From RBG-16-66-20 sp036560705 (lineage in GTDB: Bacteria > Pseudomonadota > Gammaproteobacteria > Burkholderiales > SG8-39), in the NCBI GenBank assembly GCA_036560705.1, contig DATBQR010000058.1, forward strand, positions 62,001 to 126,000: a stretch of DNA of 64,000 nucleotides, read 5' to 3'. The position numbers were made by a program, and so were the translations under genes. The number at the start of each line of letters is the position of its first letter. Position 1 is the stretch's first letter. Below, in pieces: positions 60,554-64,000 of the stretch. A model generated the notes under the pieces. That model saw only the letters and a program-made list of their open reading frames with translations, did no database searches and was not told the DNA's origin.

Positions 60554-60610
60554 GCGGCGAATCTAGCACGCCGGGTCTGCGCAGCGAACCCGATGTGCTA
60601 CGCTTTTCCG

Positions 60611-62146
60611 ATGCGCAAGGACGACTATCTCGAGCGTGTTCTCAAGGCGCGCGTCTACGACGTGGCGATCGAGTCGCCGCTCGAGCCCGCGCCCGCGCTG
60701 TCGCGGCGCCTCGGCAACCGCCTGCTGCTCAAGCGCGAAGACCTGCAGCCGGTGTTTTCCTTCAAGCTGCGCGGCGCCTACAACAAGATGGCGCACCTCG
60801 CGCCCGCCAGGCTCGCCAAGGGCGTGATCACGGCGAGCGCGGGCAACCACGCGCAGGGCGTCGCGCTGGCGGCGCAGAAACTCGGCTGCCGCGCGGTGAT
60901 CGTGATGCCGGTGACCACGCCGAAAATCAAGATCGACGCGGTGCTGGCGCGCGGCGCCGAAGCGGTGCTGCGCGGCGACACTTACGCGGAAGCGCTCACG
61001 CACGCGAAGAAGATGCAGCGCCGGCTCGGGCTCAGCTTCGTGCATCCCTACGACGATCCGGAAGTGATCGCCGGGCAGGGCACCATCGGCATGGAAATCC
61101 TGCGCCAGCACGCGCGGCCGATCCACGCGGTGTTCGTGCCGGTGGGCGGCGGCGGCCTGATTTCCGGCATCGCCGCCTACATCAAGCGCGTGCGGCCGTC
61201 GGTGCGCATCATCGGCGTGGAGCCGGCCGACGCCGACGCCATGGCGCAGTCGCTGAAGGCGCGGCGCCGCGTAGTGCTCGGCCACGTGGGCCTCTTCGCC
61301 GACGGCGTCGCCGTGAAGCAGGTGGGCGAGGAGACCTTCCGCCTCGCGCGCGAGCTGGTCGACGAAATGGTGCTGGTGGACACCGACGAAATCTGCGCCG
61401 CCATCAAGGACGTGTTCGAGGACACCCGCGTGGTGCTGGAGCCGGCGGGCGCGCTGGCGATTGCCGGCGCCAAGGCCTGGACCGCGAAGCGAAAGGCGAA
61501 GGGCAAAACGCTCGTTGCCATCGCCTCCGGCGCCAACACCAATTTCGACCGGCTGCGCTTCGTCGCCGAGCAGGCGGAACTGGGCGAGCATCGCGAGGCC
61601 GTGCTCGCGGTGACGATCCCCGAGCGCCGCGGCAGCTTCCGCCGCTTCTGCGAGACGCTCTCCGGGCGCAACATCACCGAATTCAACTACCGCATGTCGG
61701 GTCCGGACGCGGCGCACATCTTCGTCGGCGTCGGCGTGCAGGGGCAGGAGGAAACCGCCCGCATCGTGCGCCGCCTCGCGCGCGCCGGCTGCCGCACGCT
61801 TGACCTGTCCAACAACGAAATCGCCAAATCCCACGTGCGCCACATGGTGGGCGGCCGCGCGGGGTTGGCGCCGGCGCGCGGGCGCGCTCCTGCCGGTGAA
61901 CTTCTGTATCGCTTTGAGTTCCCGGAGCGCCAGGGCGCGCTGATGAAATTCCTGCGCAGCATGAATCCCTCCTGGAACATCAGCCTGTTCCACTACCGCA
62001 ACCACGGCGCCGACTACGGCCGCGTGCTGGTCGGCATGCAGGTGCCCAAAAAAGAGATGAACGAATTCCGCCGCTTCCTGGGCAGGCTCGGCTATCCCTG
62101 CGTCGACGAGACGCGCAACCCGGCGTATCGCCTCTTCCTCGGCTGA
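60611..62146 (+). CDS. ilvA: Threonine ammonia-lyase, biosynthetic
   Basis: A 511-residue PLP enzyme converting threonine to 2-oxobutyrate for isoleucine synthesis. The PLP lysine is Lys52 in VFSFKLRGAYNKM, and GAAGNHAQG-like (ASAGNHAQGVALAA) and the glycine-rich VPVGGGGLISG are present. Two ACT-like regulatory domains occupy about 325-511, so feedback inhibition by isoleucine is expected. ATG at 60611 is chosen; an ATG six codons upstream is possible. Confidence 0.95.
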   Translation: MRKDDYLERVLKARVYDVAIESPLEPAPALSRRLGNRLLLKREDLQPVFSFKLRGAYNKMAHLAPARLAKGVITASAGNHAQGVALAAQKLGCRAVIVMPVTTPKIKIDAVLARGAEAVLRGDTYAEALTHAKKMQRRLGLSFVHPYDDPEVIAGQGTIGMEILRQHARPIHAVFVPVGGGGLISGIAAYIKRVRPSVRIIGVEPADADAMAQSLKARRRVVLGHVGLFADGVAVKQVGEETFRLARELVDEMVLVDTDEICAAIKDVFEDTRVVLEPAGALAIAGAKAWTAKRKAKGKTLVAIASGANTNFDRLRFVAEQAELGEHREAVLAVTIPERRGSFRRFCETLSGRNITEFNYRMSGPDAAHIFVGVGVQGQEETARIVRRLARAGCRTLDLSNNEIAKSHVRHMVGGRAGLAPARGRAPAGELLYRFEFPERQGALMKFLRSMNPSWNISLFHYRNHGADYGRVLVGMQVPKKEMNEFRRFLGRLGYPCVDETRNPAYRLFLG

Positions 62147-62148
62147 CC

Positions 62149-62796
62149 ATGGCACGCGGCGCCATAGATCTCCCGGAGAAACTCGCGGCGTACGTGGTTT
62201 CGACGGGCGTGCGCGAAACCGCGGTGCAGCGGCGTTTGCGCGCGGTGACGCGCAAGATTCCCTTCGGCACCATGCAGATCGGCCCCGAGCAGGCCGCGCT
62301 GATGCAGCTGCTGGTCCGCATGATCGGCGCCCGGCGCTGCCTCGAGATCGGCACCTTTACCGGCTATTCGTCGCTGGCCGTGGCGCTCGCGCTGCCGCCG
62401 GGCGGCCGCGTTGTCTGCTGCGACATGAGCGAAGAGTGGACTGCCGTGGCGAGAAAATACTGGGCGCTGGCCGGCGTATCCGGGAAGATCCAGCTCAAGC
62501 TGGCGCCGGCGCTCGAGACGCTGAAAAAACTGAAAGGCCCGTTCGACTTCGTTTTCATCGACGCGGACAAGAGCAACTACCAGAACTACTACGACCGCTG
62601 CCTGAAGCTGGTGCGCAGGGGCGGCCTGATCGCCATCGACAACACGCTGTGGCACGGCAGCGTGATCGACCGCAACGACCGGACGGCGGACGCGAAGGCG
62701 ATCCGCGCCTTCAACGGGAAGCTGCGCCACGACCGCCGCGTCGAGATAGCGCTGGTGCCGATCGGCGACGGCGTGACGCTGGCGCTGAAGCGGTAG
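62149..62796 (+). CDS. O-methyltransferase family 3 (CCoAOMT-like)
   Basis: A 215-residue class I methyltransferase of the catechol/caffeoyl-CoA O-methyltransferase type. Signature pieces are EIGTFTGYSSLAVALALP (SAM loop), DFVFIDADKSNYQNYYDRCL (metal-binding Asp) and GGLIAIDNTLWHG. The substrate is unknown; bacterial members methylate small phenolics. It begins two bases after the ilvA stop. Confidence 0.93.
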   Translation: MARGAIDLPEKLAAYVVSTGVRETAVQRRLRAVTRKIPFGTMQIGPEQAALMQLLVRMIGARRCLEIGTFTGYSSLAVALALPPGGRVVCCDMSEEWTAVARKYWALAGVSGKIQLKLAPALETLKKLKGPFDFVFIDADKSNYQNYYDRCLKLVRRGGLIAIDNTLWHGSVIDRNDRTADAKAIRAFNGKLRHDRRVEIALVPIGDGVTLALKR

Positions 62797-62800
62797 TTAC

Positions 62801-63490
62801 CTAGTCCTTGCGTTCGCCGAAATATCCCGGCGCGATTTCGTCCGCGTAGCACACGGGCGAGGCCAGCTTGCTCGGCTCGCCCGCGGGCGGTTCGCCGAGG
62901 AATGCGAGATTGTCGCCGTCTCGTCTGTACACGCCGCGTTCGGTCACCAGCCAGTCCACCGGGATGTCCCAGCTCTGCGGATGGATGGTCTCCATGCGCG
63001 CGATTTCGTAGGTCACGCCGATCACCGCGGGCTTTTTGGGCAGGGAAGCCAGGGTGCGGTCGAAAAATCCGGCGCCGTAGCCCAGCCGGTAGCCGCCGCC
63101 GTCCCAGCCGTTCATCGGCAGCAGCACCGCGTCGGGAACCACCGCCGCCGAATTCACCGGGTAGGGAATATCCAAGCCGCCCACGGCCGTTTCAATGCCG
63201 GGATGCCACTCGCGGAAAATCATCGGCGTGCGCGGCGCCACGATCACCGGCAGCGCGGTCAACGCGCCGCGCTCGCGCAGCGTTCTTGCGATGTGCCTCG
63301 CGTCGTACTCGCCCCGGATCGGCCAGCAGAAAGCGAGCTTCGCCATGGCGAGGCCGGGGAACGCGCGCTCGATGTGGGCGTCCATCCGTTCGCGGAAGCG
63401 CTCGAGCGTCGCCGCGTCCAGCGTTTCGCGCTTGGCGATCAGGCGCTGGCGCTCGGCTTTCCGCCAGGCTTTTAATTCATCTGCTGTCAT
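62801..63490 (-). CDS. 5-formyltetrahydrofolate cyclo-ligase
   Basis: A 229-residue member of the 5-FTHF cyclo-ligase (YgfA) family, with basic LKAWRKAERQRLIAKRETL at the N-terminus and the ATP/Mg loop GYRLGYGAGFFDRTLA near the C-terminus. It salvages 5-formyl-THF in folate metabolism. ATG at 63490 gives the family start; the frame extends upstream into the transglycosylase promoter region without similarity. The last 30 residues form an extension beyond the usual end. Confidence 0.88.
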   Translation of the reverse strand: MTADELKAWRKAERQRLIAKRETLDAATLERFRERMDAHIERAFPGLAMAKLAFCWPIRGEYDARHIARTLRERGALTALPVIVAPRTPMIFREWHPGIETAVGGLDIPYPVNSAAVVPDAVLLPMNGWDGGGYRLGYGAGFFDRTLASLPKKPAVIGVTYEIARMETIHPQSWDIPVDWLVTERGVYRRDGDNLAFLGEPPAGEPSKLASPVCYADEIAPGYFGERKD

Positions 63491-63523
63491 ACGGCTGTGT
63501 ACCCGGAGTGTTAAGCTTAGTCC

Positions 63524-64000
63524 ATGATTTTTAGGCGTTTCCTCACCACTATAACAGCCCTGCTCCTGTCGGGCGGGGTGGGCGCCGCGCTCGCGCATGG
63601 CGCAGCCGCGCCCAAGGCGGCGTCCGCGGATGAGGTTCTCCTCAAGGCATACGATGCATTCCGCGCCGGGGATGCGGTCAGGCTGCAGAAATTCTCAGGC
63701 CAGCTGGGTGGCGGCACGGGCGCCGGCGTGCTTGCGCCCTACCTCGAGTACTGGCGCCTGAAGATCCGCATCGAGGACGCGCCGGAAGCCGACGTGGGCG
63801 CCTTCCTCGAGCAGCAGGAGGGCAGCTATCTCGCCGACCGGCTGCGCGCCGACTGGCTGAAGGAGCTCGGCCGGCGCGGCGACTGGCTGGGCTTCGACCG
63901 GACCCTGCCGCCGCTCGCGCAGGACGACCTGGAAATCCGCTGCTACGCCTGGCTGTCGCGCCTGTCGCGCGGCGACGAGAGCGCCTTCGACGAGGCGCGC
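63524..64000 (+). CDS. Soluble lytic murein transglycosylase (N-terminal part; runs off window)
   Basis: The frame from ATG 63524 stays open to the last base, giving the first 159 residues. A signal peptide (RRFLTTITALLLSGGVGAALAHG) is followed by helical-repeat sequence typical of the Slt70 superhelical domain: LLKAYDAFRAGDAVRLQKF, APYLEYWRLKIRIEDAPEADVG, FLEQQEGSYLADRLRADWL. The catalytic domain would lie beyond the window. It is divergent from the cyclo-ligase gene (33-base gap). Confidence 0.85.
   Translation, partial: MIFRRFLTTITALLLSGGVGAALAHGAAAPKAASADEVLLKAYDAFRAGDAVRLQKFSGQLGGGTGAGVLAPYLEYWRLKIRIEDAPEADVGAFLEQQEGSYLADRLRADWLKELGRRGDWLGFDRTLPPLAQDDLEIRCYAWLSRLSRGDESAFDEAR

Noticed and set aside
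59423..60610. Long plus-strand open frame running into ilvA
   Set aside because: The part before 60611 is antisense to chaA; only the portion from the ilvA start is coding.
63491..63523. 6S RNA next to the 5-formyl-THF cyclo-ligase gene, as in gammaproteobacteria
   Set aside because: The gap to the transglycosylase start is only 33 bases and cannot hold a 6S RNA.

Overview
The window is a GC-rich stretch (about two thirds GC by eye) of a betaproteobacterial chromosome, probably Burkholderiales-like and possibly from an uncultivated lineage. Supporting signs are the metX-metW pair, a Bug-type tricarboxylate receptor, a permease-less PTS phosphorelay beside gshA/gshB, pilT-pilU divergent from yggS-proC-yggT, the mreBCD-mrdA-rodA block, and the order leuS-lptE-holA-proA-nadD-rsfS-rlmH-maf-rng. 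Nearly all of it is core genome. I see no prophage, insertion sequence or CRISPR array.

Layout. 1-12115 (+): the end of a homoserine kinase, a BPSS1780-type membrane protein, an uncharacterised 537-residue protein, DUF971, the ubiquinone genes ubiE/ubiJ/ubiB with a Tim44-like protein inside the cluster, a Na+/solute symporter, a VanZ-like protein, a [2Fe-2S] protein, a hydrolase, hemJ and rlmL. 12158-16477: pilU-pilT (-) diverge from yggS-proC-yggT (+). 16499-23640 (-): isocitrate lyase, then the rod-shape operon rodA-mrdA-mreD-mreC-mreB. 23768-27715 (+): gatC-gatA-(unknown)-gatB. 27712-30109 (-): a J-like membrane coiled-coil protein without HPD and three small DUF4124-type exported proteins, two of them tandem paralogues. 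30199-31668 (+): pyrE and xthA. 31700-33035 (-): a small LETM1-like protein, yqjK, yqjE and yqjD/elaB-like genes. 33177-34424 (+): an AmpG-like permease. 34417-38130 (-): a broken SnoaL-like gene, DUF488, metW, metX behind a SAM-II riboswitch, and a CaiB-type CoA transferase. 38156-44440 (-): Bug receptor, ptsI-ptsH-EIIA, gshB-gshA, cytochrome c. 44506-44582: tRNA-Arg(CCG). 44642-57174 (-): dienelactone hydrolase, TTC38-like TPR protein, amidase, then the long rng-to-leuS block. 57241-64000: uvrD (+), chaA (-), ilvA and an O-methyltransferase (+), 5-formyl-THF cyclo-ligase (-), and the start of a lytic transglycosylase (+).

The genes serve amino-acid supply (ilvA, proA/proC, metXW, gat amidotransferase, leuS), ubiquinone and haem synthesis, cell-wall elongation and recycling, RNA maturation and glutathione synthesis. 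The non-routine items are: a SAM-II riboswitch with an overlapping terminator before metX; a 51-nt dispersed GC-rich repeat in two operon junctions, which in one copy supplies the proA stop codon; the HPD-less J-like/DUF4124 cluster; a signal-peptide-plus-domain pseudogene with an internal deletion; and recurrent short AT-rich, lysine-rich patches inside otherwise GC-rich housekeeping genes.
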